From NCBI GenBank assembly GCA_012932295.1, contig JAAONU010000001.1, positions 20,026,120 to 20,090,119 of the forward strand: 64,000 bases of DNA. Reading direction: 5' to 3'. The translations under genes were made by a program, and so were the position numbers. The notes beneath the pieces were generated by a model, which made no database searches, was not told the DNA's origin, and saw nothing but the letters and a program-made list of their open reading frames with translations. Shown here piece by piece: positions 46,560 through 58,532 of the stretch; the first letter of the stretch is position 1, and every line of letters begins with the position of its first letter. The DNA comes from Cyclina sinensis. Lineage: Eukaryota > Mollusca > Bivalvia > Venerida > Veneridae.

Positions 46560-48320
46560 AATACTTCAGATACCACAGTAAAATTATATCACATTAATCA
46601 CTGTAACATCACATACAAGTGAAATGTGTGCCTTAACAGCGGATTTAAACTTACAAACACGATCTGATTCCTTAACCTACTGAGGTAAAGTATTCCAGAG
46701 TGAGGAACCATTATATGAGAAAGACTTTAAACTAAAGCTTTTAACTTTAGGAATGCTAAAACGTGATCTCTGGCTAAATGTGGTTTTATTATTGGGAACA
46801 GAACTGGCCAAACAAAATTTTCACTTAAATAAGGAGGAGCAGAACCTGTATGAATTTTAAAAACGTGATTGAGAGAAATCAGTTCAACTCTTTTTTCAAT
46901 AGGTAAACAACCTTACTTTAAGGAATGTTCTGAATTTATGTGTCTTCTTTGTTCAAGGTTAAGCACAAATCTAATGATTTTATTTTGGGTTACCTGAAAC
47001 CTGTTCTTAAGTTTCTGAGAAAGTCCAAAATACCATACCGAGCAGGCATAATCAAAATGACACTTGATCAGCGACATAACTAAAAGTTGTTTTGGTATAA
47101 AATGATATAAAATTATCTTCCTTGTGTTTTTGCTGATTTTACTCTAAGGTCTCTGATCTCAGTAAGGTCATTGTATACCTACCTTTTTCACTCTACAATG
47201 ACATTAGCTTTTAATGTTTAATATGTTTGTTTGCTTTTGCATGCAACATTGTAGAGCTGAAGGGTGGGTTGGAGTTAACTCACCACGAGAACTTGTTTTT
47301 TTTTGTTCTTATGATTAACTGTTAGGGCAAGTGTGAGGTTGGTGCATCCTACAATCTGGCTTAAACCAACCCCCTCCCACCCAGTGGCAAATATTTTGCC
47401 ACTGATCGTTCCAAGGCGGTAACCCCTCGGGGTTTTTTTTTATTAATTGTTTGTGGTGCCCCCTCTATTTTTGAAAAAAAAAGAATTTATGCTGTGTTTT
47501 CCTCTACTTTTTGACTGTGTAGGGAGGCTGTGTTTTTAACTGTGTTTTTCCTGATATGCTCTTTTCCACTTTTTTCCCATATCAGTCTTGTATTAGCTTT
47601 TCGTATAATTGAAGTGACCATAAACTGAAAACTCAACAACTTGTCCAATGTTGCACCTAAATACTTAACTGAGTCAGTGCGTTTGAATTCAGTTTTTTTA
47701 CACTTTGTACCAAGAGTGGATTGCTTCTTTAACCTAGGTTTTGTACCAAACATAATACTTCAGTTTTCCAAGATAGAGGGACAACTTATTGTCTATTAAC
47801 TAATCACTGACTCTCATCAGATCTTCAATAAACGTTTAATTTCAAACTTGCTTTTACTTGCTACTAAAATTGCAGAATCATCTGTATATAAAAAAGTTTA
47901 TTTTTCACAGCTCTAGCCATGTCATAAACATACAGTAGGAAAAGGAGAAGACCAAGTATGGACCCCTGAGGTACACCACATGTGACCTTTGCAGATGATG
48001 AACTTATGCCAGGCAAATTGATACACTGTTGACGATAAGACAAATAAGACCGAAACCATCTTACAACATCATAACTTAAACAAAAATTCCTAACTTTGTC
48101 AATAGAATACTATGGTCAACAGTGTCAAATGCTTTTTGTAGATCCAGAAGTACCATGCTATCATAATTTCCATCATCTAAATTTAAACCTTATTAACTAA
48201 GATAAATTACACTCAACAGGAATCCGTTGAATTAAAAATAAATTTATAATATGTGTTAAAGGACTTGCATAAACTAATGCACAATCCTTCATAAATCTGG
48301 ATGAGATATTATCTAAACGT
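46560..48320 (-). mobile_element. CR1/Jockey-like LINE relic, minus strand
   Basis: Read on the minus strand: MVLLDLQKAFDTVDHSILL (about 48,170-48,110), WFRSYLSYRQQCINLPG, TCGVPQGSILG (about 47,985-47,950), LFLYTDDSAIL (about 47,895-47,870), FKRTDSVKYLGATLDKLLSF (about 47,690) and IRKANTRLIW. Further on come QLLVMSLIKCHFDYACSVWY (about 47,090), LPIEKRVELISLNHVFKIH and SAPPYLSENFV (about 46,830). About 370 bases near 47,110-47,480 do not fit and look inserted. There are many disruptions and it is inactive. Confidence 0.85.
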
Positions 48321-48799
48321 GTGGCCTTAGTAACTCTAAGTTTGTTTTAATATTTCAAGACTATTTTCTGAAACAAGAGAAAAAGAATAATTATTTAAAA
48401 CACAACACCTTTGTTAAAATAGAAAGATTAAAATTAATCAGTTAAAAATAAAACTGATAATCCACTGTTTTAAAACTGTGGAATACCATTTTTAGTTTCA
48501 CTGTTTTTGCCGAGCTACTTTTACATTTTTTTTTTTGGTATTTATTTTTAATTTTCATTTCACAATTGCGTAAATTTAATAAAGGTAAATGTTTTTTTAT
48601 TTCAGTTTCTTTTCATGATACAGATAGATAAGATGTTTGAGATACTTGTATCTAAAATAAATGTCAGAACTATTTTCTATTGATGTATCAATAAAGATTA
48701 GAAATATAGCGGCTAGCTATTATTTCAGGCCCTCCACAGGGAACATGAAATTCTAAATTTTAGTTTGTCAAGAAAACATAAAAGAAAAAGAAAAAATGG
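48321..48799. other. Unassigned spacer
   Basis: AT-rich; nothing recognised. Confidence 0.3.
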
Positions 48800-48922
48800 T
48801 TGTTTCAGTGAAATATCAATTTTATTTCACGAGTGAAGACCAAAACCATATTAGCCACTCGTGAAAATGTTAGTTTTTTGGTGTTCACTCGTGAAATGAA
48901 ATTGATATTTCACTGAAATAAA
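48800..48922. mobile_element. Long hairpin, MITE-like
   Basis: The left arm TTGTTTCAGTGAAATATCAA, then TTTTATTTCACGAGTGAA, is mirrored by TTCACTCGTGAAATGAAATT, then GATATTTCACTGAAATAAAC. The arms are nearly perfect over about 37 bases, with a 45-base loop that itself contains CCACTCGTGAAA. This resembles a short foldback element; the related palindrome lies near 27,935. Confidence 0.75.
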
Positions 48923-49309
48923 CAAATATCCTCTATGTATTATTAGAAAAAAATGACAACTGACATTCACCCATAACTGTATTATTCATGGGTGAGCATT
49001 TATAATTACTATATTCCATACTTTTGTATCAAGGCGCTGTTCAAGGGTATTAATCACCTTCAGCGATAGCTGTAGTAGTTGTTGTTGTTTTTGTTGTTTT
49101 GAAGTTGTTGTTCATTTTTTTTCTTTAGTTGACTCTTAATCATTTCGTTGGTTTTCTTCGCAGTAATTAATGGTTGAAAGTTTTACGGGGTGAAATCTGG
49201 CAAAAGCGGCAGAAAACATCGGTTTGAAGTAGATGTTCTGTTATTGAATCTGGTAAGTAACATCCAATAAATATTAAAACTGTGTAATGCTCGTAAATTT
49301 GCGTGCCTA

Positions 49310-50100
49310 CGGCAGCGGCCTGATGGACTAACCGTTGCGGCCTAGCGGCCTAAGATATACATTGTTATCAAAATAAAAATGACATCTACCACTAAGTGTC
49401 AACAAACAACAACAACAAAAAGGGGTTTGATGTGTACTTTTGCAAATTAAAAAAAGTGTATTTTCATGATTTGTTATCTGAAGGCTGCCAATGGCCCAGC
49501 TGCCTAAGGTATACATTGTTTATCGAAATCAAAGTGATATTTATGAACTAAGTGTCAAAAAACAACAACAATAAAAGGGGTATAAGGAGTATTTTTGCAA
49601 ATTAAACAAACGTCTTTTCATGATTTGTTATCTAAAGGCTGCTAGCGGCCCAGCGGCCTAAGATATACAGTGTTTGTCAAAGTAAAAAATATATTATGAT
49701 CTACGTATAAGAGAAAACAAAAAAGGGGTCTGGAAAGTATTTTTGCAAATAAAAAATAAAACGTCTGATCGTGGTTTGTTATCTGAAGGCTGCTGCCAGC
49801 GGCCCAGAGACCAAGCGGCCTAAAATAAGCCTTGTCTATCACTCGTTGTAAGAAAAATATCTTTGAACTAATTGTCGTAAACAGCAACAATAAAAAGGAT
49901 TTGGGATGTATTTTTACAAATTAAAACATAAAGACTTTTTTTCATGATTTATTACCTGAAGGCTGCTGGCGACCTACGATGAACTTTCTCTATCATTATA
50001 AGAATAGTATCTTTGAACTGTCAACAAACAACAACAATAAGATGAATTTGGGTGTATTTTTGCAGGCTGCTAGCGGCCAAGTGGTCTTAAATATATTTAG
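49310..50100 (+). repeat. Tandem repeat with about 154-bp unit
   Basis: GGCTGCTAGCGGCC...GCGGCCTAAGATATACA recurs with the CTAAGATAT position near 49,351, 49,505, 49,659 and 49,821, with shorter degenerate units near 49,973 and 50,087. Each unit also has CAACAACAACAA and TTTTGCAAATTAAA. Minus-strand open frames follow the repeat and are not genes. Confidence 0.8.
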
Positions 50101-50310
50101 TGTCTCAGAGTTAAAAAAGCACTAATCATATCAACATTTGAACAACAAGGATGGTGCACGCATGCGTTTCATGTCTGATAAAACTGCATTTCTTTATTTT
50201 AACGACAATTTATTACTGATAATCGCACAAGACACAATACAGAAACAAAATTATTTAAAAAGGATAATAACCTGTTGGAAAACGGTCATGATGCCGCTTA
50301 TTTTCTTTTT

Positions 50311-50620
50311 TGGGTTATGCCCTTAAGGGCATCACCCAGTATAGTGGCGAGTTTTCGAACTGCGACATGGCGTTTATTGGCAATGAATATGCAGCAGAGC
50401 GTCTGGAGCCGAAGATTTTCGGACATACTTATTCTGCGGCCCTGCAATCCTAACTGCGGTCCCACTTGTGGCCCTAGTTTAACGATGTGCAATCATTAGA
50501 TTTCTCTAAATGTTAACTAGCGAGAGTTAAAAAATGAAGGGAGCTGCATTCAATGTAATGAATTTGATTATTTTTCATTGTGATAGGCAAATATTTGTTT
50601 GTGTTTTAGGTAAATGATAT
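50311..50620 (+). repeat. Dispersed repeat copy 2 (paired with 12,190-12,560)
   Basis: ATGCCCTTAAGGGCATCACC (a palindromic start) is followed by GCGAGTTTTCGAACTGCGAC, GCGTCTGGAGCC, GATTTTCGGACATAC and GTGATAGGCAAATATTTGTT. All are in the same order as at 12,220-12,520. Confidence 0.65.
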
Positions 50621-51160
50621 GTTTAGATGTAAGAGAGAAATTTATTGTAATAAACACAATTTTTTATTTATTAATTTTGAATGATTTTTAATAACGACGG
50701 CAACAGAATTGAAATTTATTATTTGCCCGTGCAACAATAGACTTACAATTTAGACTATGGCGTTTTTATAACTGTTTTGCCTTAAAAAAAACTAAAAAAA
50801 AAATATTTTATAAAAACATTTTATAAAAACAGTAAATTTGATCTTTAAAAATGAAGTCCATTTAAATAAATGCTTAGAACATCAACAATTTGAACAATTC
50901 ACTAGAACTCAGAAAATGCCTATAATGCCAGCAGGCAATATGAGCGTTGCTAAAATAACTGCGTCTTGCTCTCTATGTAAGTTTATTTATCGTCATACCG
51001 CTTGCCCGTATGACCAACGCTTCTTGAATATCTTAGTTATGTTAGGTTGTTGGAGACAGTGCAAGATACAGAAAGCATCCCATTCTAAAGACACCTTTGG
51101 TTCTTTTCCATAACCTCAGTTTAATGTTTTATCAGAAAGAGAATAAGTAATGTAAGTGGC
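50621..51160. other. Spacer with an unassigned 91-codon open frame
   Basis: An open frame from 50,838 to 51,113 encodes a cysteine-containing peptide with no recognised domain or splice context. It is not supported as a gene. Confidence 0.3.
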
Positions 51161-51164
51161 GGAG

Positions 51165-51240
51165 CGGGCAATCGAACACTCGACCCCTGTAGTCCAGCGT
51201 ATTACTACTTAACCTTGCTGCTGTAGAACGCCAGCTTAAA
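51165..51240 (-). mobile_element. tRNA-like SINE head
   Basis: On the minus strand an A-box-like AGCAAGGTTAAGTAGT is followed by CGAGTGTTCGATTGC (B-box-like) and CCCGCTCCGCC, as in a tRNA 3' half. The 5' half does not pair, so a retroposon relic is favoured. Confidence 0.4.
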
Positions 51241-51359
51241 TAGACAACATGTTGAAATGTGAGAACAAAATGCAAAATGCAGTGGTTGCTTTTCAAATGT
51301 GTAAGGGAATTTTAGTCTTGTAAAATATAAAATTCGAATTTTGTCTCTTTTTTCAGCTC

Positions 51360-51720
51360 TATTTACTATACGATATTTTCAGAAATTAGATTATCGTAGT
51401 TGAGGTGTCAAAGACTATATTTTATAGAGTATTCATTATATGACTTGTAAAGACGTATATTATTATATATTTTAATAAAATTATGTGCTAACTTTACACT
51501 CTTATAATATTTACTAAAATGGACAAACACATTAAAGCAAGGAGAACTATCAATACCGCAAGAAATTGTGCATGTAGATGTGGTCACATATAGAGTTTAG
51601 TGACCAGGCATAACCAAATGGATGGTTTTTTAAGCAGCCCACATATCACAATATTGAACAGGACAATATGTAAAAGTTTATGTGCTAGCAATGTATTGAA
51701 TGGTTTAAGGAACAGTCTCT
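51360..51720 (+). repeat. Dispersed repeat paired with 10,730-11,680
   Basis: TTTTCAGAAATTAGATTATCG, CTTGTAAAGACGTAT, ATATTTACTAAAATGGACA and TTGTGCATGTAGATGT match words at 10,735, 10,810, 11,485 and 11,612 in the same order, with different spacing. Confidence 0.5.
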
Positions 51721-53172
51721 CTTTACTTAGTTTTTTGTCCTCCTTACACATACAGTAAATATTTTATGTTAAGTTGAAAATTGTATTTTTGGAGACTTTT
51801 CTTAGAGGACAATATGTAAAAACAAATATCTGTTACATGTCATATCAATTCACAAACTATCTATTGTAAATTTACCTATGACATAAAAAATAAACGGGGT
51901 TGCCCGGCTAGGGGCCTCAAAAAAATTAAACAGACGTGGTTACATTAGCCTCAACATAAAGCTTAAATGGTTTGCATTAAGCTCATGTCTGGTTTGAAGT
52001 TTTTAACTTAAATATTAGTCCAGATTTGTAGATAAAAAAGATCATATTGTCTATCTGTATTTGTTTATTTCGGTTTAAAGTTCTCTGTCTGAGATCCTAC
52101 GCCATACCATCCGTTTGTTTGAATTATCTCCCTTTATGTTCTCATTAGTTTACAAAACCTCTTTCTGTTTATTTTCTATAGAACAAGTTTGTCTCATATA
52201 TATGTAGGAATTGAACAAATTCATGATTGTTGGATCCAAGATGGTAAAACAAATAAGGCTCGGATGGGTAATATGGTAGAGAAACCTTTACTTCCAAAAA
52301 AGTCTATGTCTTCTTTTAGTTAAATGAGAAGTAATTGCTTCCCTAAAGGAGATGGATATGTTCTCGCCGAGTGCAAATAAATCCAGCAATTGAAGAAGCT
52401 AGAAAGGTACTGTAGAAATCACAAGCCTAATCCGAAATCCGCTAATCGGATATTTCCAAAGATATCACAAACAACAAATACCCACACAGTACCGGCAAAG
52501 CAGAACACGTCTGCTCACAGATATGGACATCTCTGCCGACTAATGAAAATAAGCGTAGCAAGTAATAGCCGGTTCCTGTCCCCTTGGAAACCACTGAAAG
52601 GTATTGGCGAAAATGAAAAATAAATAAGGAAAACAAAATAATCCGTAGTGAAAAGACAATGGTAAATCATAAAAACCCACATCAAAAAATGTCATGGTAT
52701 TGGAAATCCAATCGATAAAATAAGAAAATATTGAACCACTCTTGTACCTACAATGGAATAACAAGGACTATATTTTGGATATTCTGTGTATTAAATGTTA
52801 TGTATTAAATATCTCATATGAAAATGGCAAGTTATACTTGTAAATTTGCACATCTCATGGAAGAAATGACATACCGGTACAATCCGAAGAAAAGAAAATG
52901 TCGAACAAGCAGCGCCACGTCAACACGCAGCTATTCTGGTATGTCGAAATAAATATGGATGACAAAATGAACACTATATTAGATAAGATGATGAACTAAT
53001 GTCCTATAAATTATAAACTTGATGCTGAGGCCCTATAAAGGTCAAGCTTAAGTTCCCGATAGCCTTGGAAGTAAATGATGACGTTGTTCGGGACCGAGGT
53101 GGTACGAATACTACGTGGTTTGTGTAACTGCAACCCGAAGGAGAGATACAACTTCACTGTCTGGAAACTACC
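51721..53172. other. Unassigned spacer
   Basis: Short open frames near 52,390-52,764 overlap on opposite strands and lack recognisable domains. It may include the decayed 5' part of the LINE at 53,620. Confidence 0.3.
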
Positions 53173-53520
53173 ATGAAGCAAGTTATAGATGATCTCCCGG
53201 AAGAACACGACATTAGCGATATAGTGCTGAATGAAGACGATGACGACAATCATCATTCCGATATAGATCATCAATCTCCGAATCCTGTTCTCATAACGCA
53301 ACCCATTGAATTCATAACCCCACGTTCTCCAAGCATTCCTGTATCTGTAATCAGTGCATGTAACAAGAAGCTTAACTCTGCACCGGGTTACCTTATGAAG
53401 GTATACCCACTACTAGCGAGCTCGTATCCCATGAATACTAGTACCCCAGGAATATCAGATCCTATGTATCACGAGCTAGATAGTAGATCAGCGCTCTCCC
53501 AAGGTTCCAGCATGAATTAG
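53173..53520 (+). CDS. Acidic 115-residue open frame, possibly LINE-associated
   Basis: Begins MKQVIDDLPEEHDISDIVLN, followed by an Asp-rich stretch and then a Pro/Ser-rich part. There is no signal peptide or known domain. It ends about 100 bases before endonuclease similarity begins, so it could be a remnant of the LINE's first reading frame. A host gene is less likely. Its coding status is uncertain. Confidence 0.25.
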   Translation: MKQVIDDLPEEHDISDIVLNEDDDDNHHSDIDHQSPNPVLITQPIEFITPRSPSIPVSVISACNKKLNSAPGYLMKVYPLLASSYPMNTSTPGISDPMYHELDSRSALSQGSSMN

Positions 53521-53619
53521 GATCCACCGGGGATTGTGTTCTTCTGTTAAGAGTGTATGTTATTATAAGGACAGCCGCCTTATTCTCAGGGTGATAAGAG
53601 CTCTATTTCAATAGGAACT

Positions 53620-54720
53620 AGTTTGTTGTCTAAAACCGAGATTAAAGTTTTTAAAGTTTGTTGAACTTATAGACAAAGTTTCTACTTTTTGTGTGTCAGA
53701 AACCAAAACTGATAAGTATTATATTTAATGTACCAAATTACACGTTTTCTCTTAATCAAGATCAGAGAAAACAAAACAGAAATCAGGAGGTATATGTTTT
53801 GTTTACACGCTTGTTGACCGTGTACATGTAGTACTTTTGCTTTAAAATTGTTGACCAACATCTGAGAAATATTGTTATTGGCGGAATATTTATTCTGCCA
53901 GAGCTATCTCGTTTTTATAATAAAAATGATGACAGATGTAGCTAATAAAAGTAGCCAATTTGAATACGTATATGTTCTGGCAATGCAAATGGTTATAGAT
54001 CGACCTTGCCTTTGTCTTTGGCTAGAGATTTTATAACAGATGATAATATTTCAAGTTTTCTAAACTTTTTTGACAAGTTTCCACAATTAATTATCCCAGC
54101 AGCTCGAAACCGAAAGTGTTATAAGATTTATAGACACGGACGCAAGTTATTAAAAGTATGCAAATCTATCAACTTATTTATATAAAGGTAGAATGGGTTA
54201 TGACAAGTCTTTGGTGGGGGATGACTTTCCGAAATGTATATGTAATCAACTACTCACTTTCTACCGCAAGATTTCTTCAATTAGTGGAAGACTCCGAAGA
54301 TACTGAGTTAGAGTTAGATTCAGTGTTTTCCGATGGCCACTTTCTGTTGTCTGTTTCCCTGAAAATAGACCTCTGAAATGTTGAACATATTTCTCTTGAT
54401 CCGAACCCACCTAGATCTATAACTAAATGGCAAGATCGACACTAGACTCCTCCTCTAAAGGAAAAATGTATAGTCTACTTTAAGAAAATATATCTCTTAA
54501 AACACACTTCCTTGACTTATCATTAGCATATCGCCTGCCTCTTCTGCACTTCTGCACTGGTAACCATAGACTTTCAATTGAGATAGGAAGATGGAACCAG
54601 TCCGATTAACTACATAATGAAAGGAAGTGTCTGGTTTGCCTCATGTGCGAACTAGGGGATGAGATGCACTACCTCTTTGTATGCCCATTTTTAAAGACAA
54701 AAGATTGAAATGTATACCTA
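53620..54720 (+). mobile_element. LINE relic: endonuclease start joined to C-terminal end, RT deleted
   Basis: KFLKFVELIDKVSTFCVSET, KTDKYYI and SGGICFVYTLVD (53,640-53,820) match the start of an APE endonuclease. LPELSRFYNKNDD follows near 53,900. After 54,380 the sequence jumps to TGNHRLSIEIGRWNQSD and MCELGDEMHYLFVCPFLKTK (54,555-54,700), the C-terminal zinc-knuckle-like region of such elements. The RT core is missing. Several stops are present. Confidence 0.7.
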
Positions 54721-55326
54721 AGATATTCACTGAAAAGCCTAACTATGTTAACTCTGAGGAGGTTGTAACAACAACAAACATTGAACTATTATGAAAATTA
54801 GCATTTTTGCCAATCATATTATGCGTAATTTTGATAGATGACTTTATGCCTATTGATACAAACTGACTAACCAAAAGCCAGCCATTTGCTGGCCTATTGC
54901 CTCTTTTACGAAAATATGCCATGCCATAAATAATCTACATTTCCTAAATCTCGAGTTCGTGCAAGTGGCTATAACCCATGAAGAAAAGTGTTTCCATTGA
55001 TTAACTGCTTTCAAAACCTCCCAGAGGTAAGATGCAGCTTACCAATCAACGTACAGCATTCCCTTGATATTAAATGTTGTAAAATTACAATAATGTCATG
55101 TGATCCAATATACTGACTTTACTATTGTTTATGAAAATAATTTTACATTAACCCTTATTATATCTACCCTCGTGTTTGATACAAAAACGTTAGTTCTCTG
55201 TAACGTAACCTTTTTCAAGCACTACCTTTATTGTTGGAATAACAATACGATATATATAATTAGTAATTGATACAAGAGTACAGTCGCATATTTTTGGAAC
55301 ATCAACGTAATGTGCATTCCTTTAAA
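54721..55326. other. Unassigned spacer
   Basis: AT-rich; no recognised feature. Confidence 0.3.
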
Positions 55327-55590
55327 ATGCCCTCGAATACCGTTAGATCGATAATATCTGTTCTGTTTACGGAGATGGTTATGATACCGGTATCGGGCAT
55401 TTATCATAATGATGCATCGCAGGCGGAAGTAGCGAAGTACGTCTTTGAAACTGGTAATTATCCTACATTCTATGGTGTTTACGATTTCTGGATTCTGGTT
55501 TATTTTGTGTGTTATATTTTCGCCATTCGCTACAGGAGGCGAAATAGGCGAACAAAACACACCAGTGAAAATATCAGTGTACGGTACTAA
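55327..55590 (+). CDS. Possible 87-residue single-pass membrane protein
   Basis: Starts at ATG 55,327 (A at -3). The first 25 residues, with SIISVLFTEMVMIPVSG, resemble a signal peptide. A short ectodomain follows, then a hydrophobic stretch YDFWILVYFVCYIFAI of about 18 residues, and a basic tail RYRRRNRR. This order (leader, ectodomain, helix, stop-transfer arginines) is sensible for a type I membrane protein. No homologue is recognised, and it is not conserved in the paired block near 28,300. It may equally be a chance frame or a single exon. Confidence 0.35.
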   Translation: MPSNTVRSIISVLFTEMVMIPVSGIYHNDASQAEVAKYVFETGNYPTFYGVYDFWILVYFVCYIFAIRYRRRNRRTKHTSENISVRY

Positions 55591-55629
55591 AACATCTAAT
55601 TTATAAATAAAAAAAGCATATTATGCCAC

Positions 55630-56320
55630 ACGGAAATAATTATTTCACTGACCTTTCTTGCCAGTTTACAGACAAGTTTTGCAACAAGAAAGAAAACTAC
55701 TAAATGCTTTCATCAGAGTAGTTTAATAGAGAAAGATTGCAAAAGTAGCTGATATCTGGAACAATACGGAATTCTAATTTGTATCTGAATGAGAATCTTC
55801 AAACTAGAATTCAGATTTTTTGTTTGAATCTGAAGACGAAAATCTCTTAAATAATACTTTAAAACTTTTTTACCATTCAAAAAAAAAAAAAAAAAACATA
55901 AAGCAGTCAAATCATTTATGACCAAGTTTTTTCATATATATACAAGATGTTATAGTCAGGGACCCGGAAAAGCGCGGGCTAAGAGTAATATGAGAATGGC
56001 TACACGTTTAGAAGTGTTCTTTTGAATGAGATGTCTGATTGTAACAGTGCATGGAGAAAAATGTTCAGTTTTGAACACTGTCTCACATGTATGTGAACGA
56101 ATGAAGAGACATATAAAGATGTACAAAAGGACACTAAATCTGCTCTGGATCCCTTGATTTTTAAATGTGCCCGGTATATACCATTTCTTAAACAGGGACG
56201 ATGTTAGATCGTTCGATTAAACTTTATCAACTTTTTACCCAAACATACTGACTTCGAGAATCAAGCGTACAGTTAAGTTTATAATATCTACTTTAAAGTG
56301 TTTCCAGTGTTGTTTGGACC
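55630..56320 (+). repeat. Duplicated block, copy 2 (paired with 28,300-29,130)
   Basis: Carries the same ordered words as copy 1: GGAAATAATTATTTCACTGA, TTTAATAGAGAAAGATTGCA, AGGGACCCGGAAAAGCGCG, CTGATTGTAACAGTGCA, GACTTCGAGAATCAAGCG and CCAGTGTTGTTTGGACCC. Confidence 0.7.
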
Positions 56321-56624
56321 CATTTGTCCTATTTTTGTACCTATCAAGTCACATTGATTGTTCTAACTTTAGATACTCATGAGTTTTTCAGCGACAGAAT
56401 AGACTAGAATTGCTGAAACTTGCCTGATTTGTTCAACAAAAACGTTCATCTGTTTTGTTTTAATAGTATATATTCACCCAAAAAGATATTCTTAACAACG
56501 AGAAAAAAATGCAGTGCAAACAATGTTAATCAACCGTCTAATATTTTAGAAGAAAACATAGCAAAATACATACTAAAATATGAATAGTGTTATATTTCAA
56601 AATAAAGTATTAAAATGCAAACTG

Positions 56625-56725
56625 TATATTTCATATACTCGCAACAAATAAAATCCAAGCAAGGAGTTTAGTCATCAAACATTTATAAATACACTTCATC
56701 CAAAAGTTTAAAACATAAAATAGAA
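56625..56725. repeat. Direct repeat, left copy, flanking a LINE relic
   Basis: CGCAACAAATAAAATCCAAG, CAAGGAGTTTAGTCATCAAA and ACACTTCATCCAAAAGTTTA recur with minor changes at 57,885-57,985. Confidence 0.65.
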
Positions 56726-56889
56726 TATGTTTAGCAACAAACAATCAAAAACAAACAAACAAACAAAAAAGTAAGTATTTTAAATGCAGACCGGAGAGCG
56801 CAGCAGGCGTCGTTCGCACTTCACAATTTGTTTATAGTCTACTATCAAATAGACTTACAAGTTTCATAGAAATTAATTTTTTTTTATTC

Positions 56890-57570
56890 TCTTTTATCAT
56901 CAACACTTAATTACGCCGCGGAAATATGGGGAATGCATATAGCACCTGGTGCCGAAACTATTCTTTCTAATTTTTGCAGAAAAATATTAGGTGTAAAAGT
57001 ATGTACAAACTGTGTATGGTGAACTTGGTCGAACAGCTATTCATATTCAGAGAAAAAATATAATGATAAGATATGGGATTTAATTACTGTCACTTAATAG
57101 GAATTGTATACTATTTAAAATATATGATGTGTTAAGAATTGATACAGAGAATGGATTATCTTATAACGGTAAAAATTTAGCTTGTAACATTAAACAAATA
57201 TTGGATGAATCTGAATTAATACTTGTATGGGATTACCAATTTAATATGTCAGTAGACTTTAAAATTCGATAAAACACAGAATTCTTTGTTAATCCGCCGT
57301 CAGTCACTTCTTATCCATTCCAATGTTCTACTGCGGCAGGGGATATAGCTTTCCTTCAGACTGCCTTGTTTGTATTACGAGAAATGGTATACAATGATCA
57401 ATAATTTCTCATCTCGACATATATAGTTTATTTAAACTGACTTTTTATTTTGAGAAATACCTTAGTGTTATTAAAGAACCCATGTATAGAATAGCACTAT
57501 CAAGATTTAAAACATCGTCACATAATTTAGCTATAGAACAAGGAAGGTGTAAAATTCTCTGATTTAAAAA
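56890..57570 (+). mobile_element. LINE C-terminal relic with inserted repeat fragment
   Basis: LNYAAEIWGMHIAPGAE, FCRKILGVKV and VYGELGRTAIHIQRKN (56,900-57,060) correspond to YCSEVWG and FGELGRFPLSVVCKQR of the LINE at 30,340. EPMYRIALSRFKTSSHNLAI and EQGRCKI follow near 57,475-57,560. Between them, at about 57,330-57,375, lies CTGCGGCAGGGGATATAGCT, a right-end fragment of the element type seen at 45,580. It is heavily decayed. Confidence 0.7.
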
Positions 57571-57884
57571 AAATCTAAAACGTTATTCTTACACCTGGCC
57601 ATCAAAACAAAAGTTTATTAACCTTATGTCTGAAATATCAAAATCGGTAATTAATGGTTTAAGTAAATATATACTCGTGTTATGCTATTATTTTAAGGAA
57701 TTAAATTATATATGTATATCTATGACACATTTATTTATATATTTACAAGATTATTGTGTAATGACTTATTTATCCATAAAAACCATAATGCTTTTCTAGT
57801 AAAATCCATGCATTTGTGTTTGCAAAAAAGGTGTACTTTGCTGTAAACAGGTATTTGTTTAATGCAAAATATTGATTGATTGAT

Positions 57885-57990
57885 TGATATTTCGTATCCT
57901 CACAACAAATCCAGGCAAGGAGTTCGTCATCAAACAATTTTAGATACACTTTATCCCAAAGTTTTAAACATATGATAAGATATGTATACA
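57885..57990. repeat. Direct repeat, right copy
   Basis: Second copy of the sequence at 56,625. A short (TTGA)n run precedes it. Confidence 0.65.
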
Positions 57991-58532
57991 AATAAATAAT
58001 GAAAAAAAAAACAATACTGCCCGGTATGTATTGAATTAGAGCATAGTGTTTATTCTGTTAAGTTCATATACATTCTTCAGAAAAGAAATAAGGAAAGAAA
58101 TATTCATTTACTTTTAAACTACTGTAAAATTAATAATATCACCCTTATACGGTACATTCATACCATGTTATGCGCTTACTCTGACCAAAAAAACAATTAT
58201 GGACTTCAAAAGTTTTAATTGAAAAAATAAAAGAAAGAATTCCGAAGCGGCGCTCGTTTGGAAAATTACCGTGCACCACACTACCTGCGTTGGTCACTTG
58301 CCATCTCCCCTCCACATTCTTCGTCAGCGTATGTCGCTGTGTAAAAAAAACAGCTGTATCTAAATACACCTTCTACCCCTAGCTTAATATGAGTATGAAA
58401 ACATTTTCATTTATCTAAAATCATCTATAATATTCATCAAAATATCGATTAGCCGCACAAATAAAATAGGAAGAAAGAACTCTTTGAAGTCTGTAAAAAA
58501 AATCTATTTGAGTAAATATTTTCTTTTAGAAG
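57991..58532. other. Spacer before gene D
   Basis: No feature recognised; a minus-strand 74-codon frame at 58,145-58,369 has no support. Confidence 0.3.

Noticed and set aside
49328..49890. Two similar minus-strand frames
   Set aside because: They follow the 154-bp tandem repeat.
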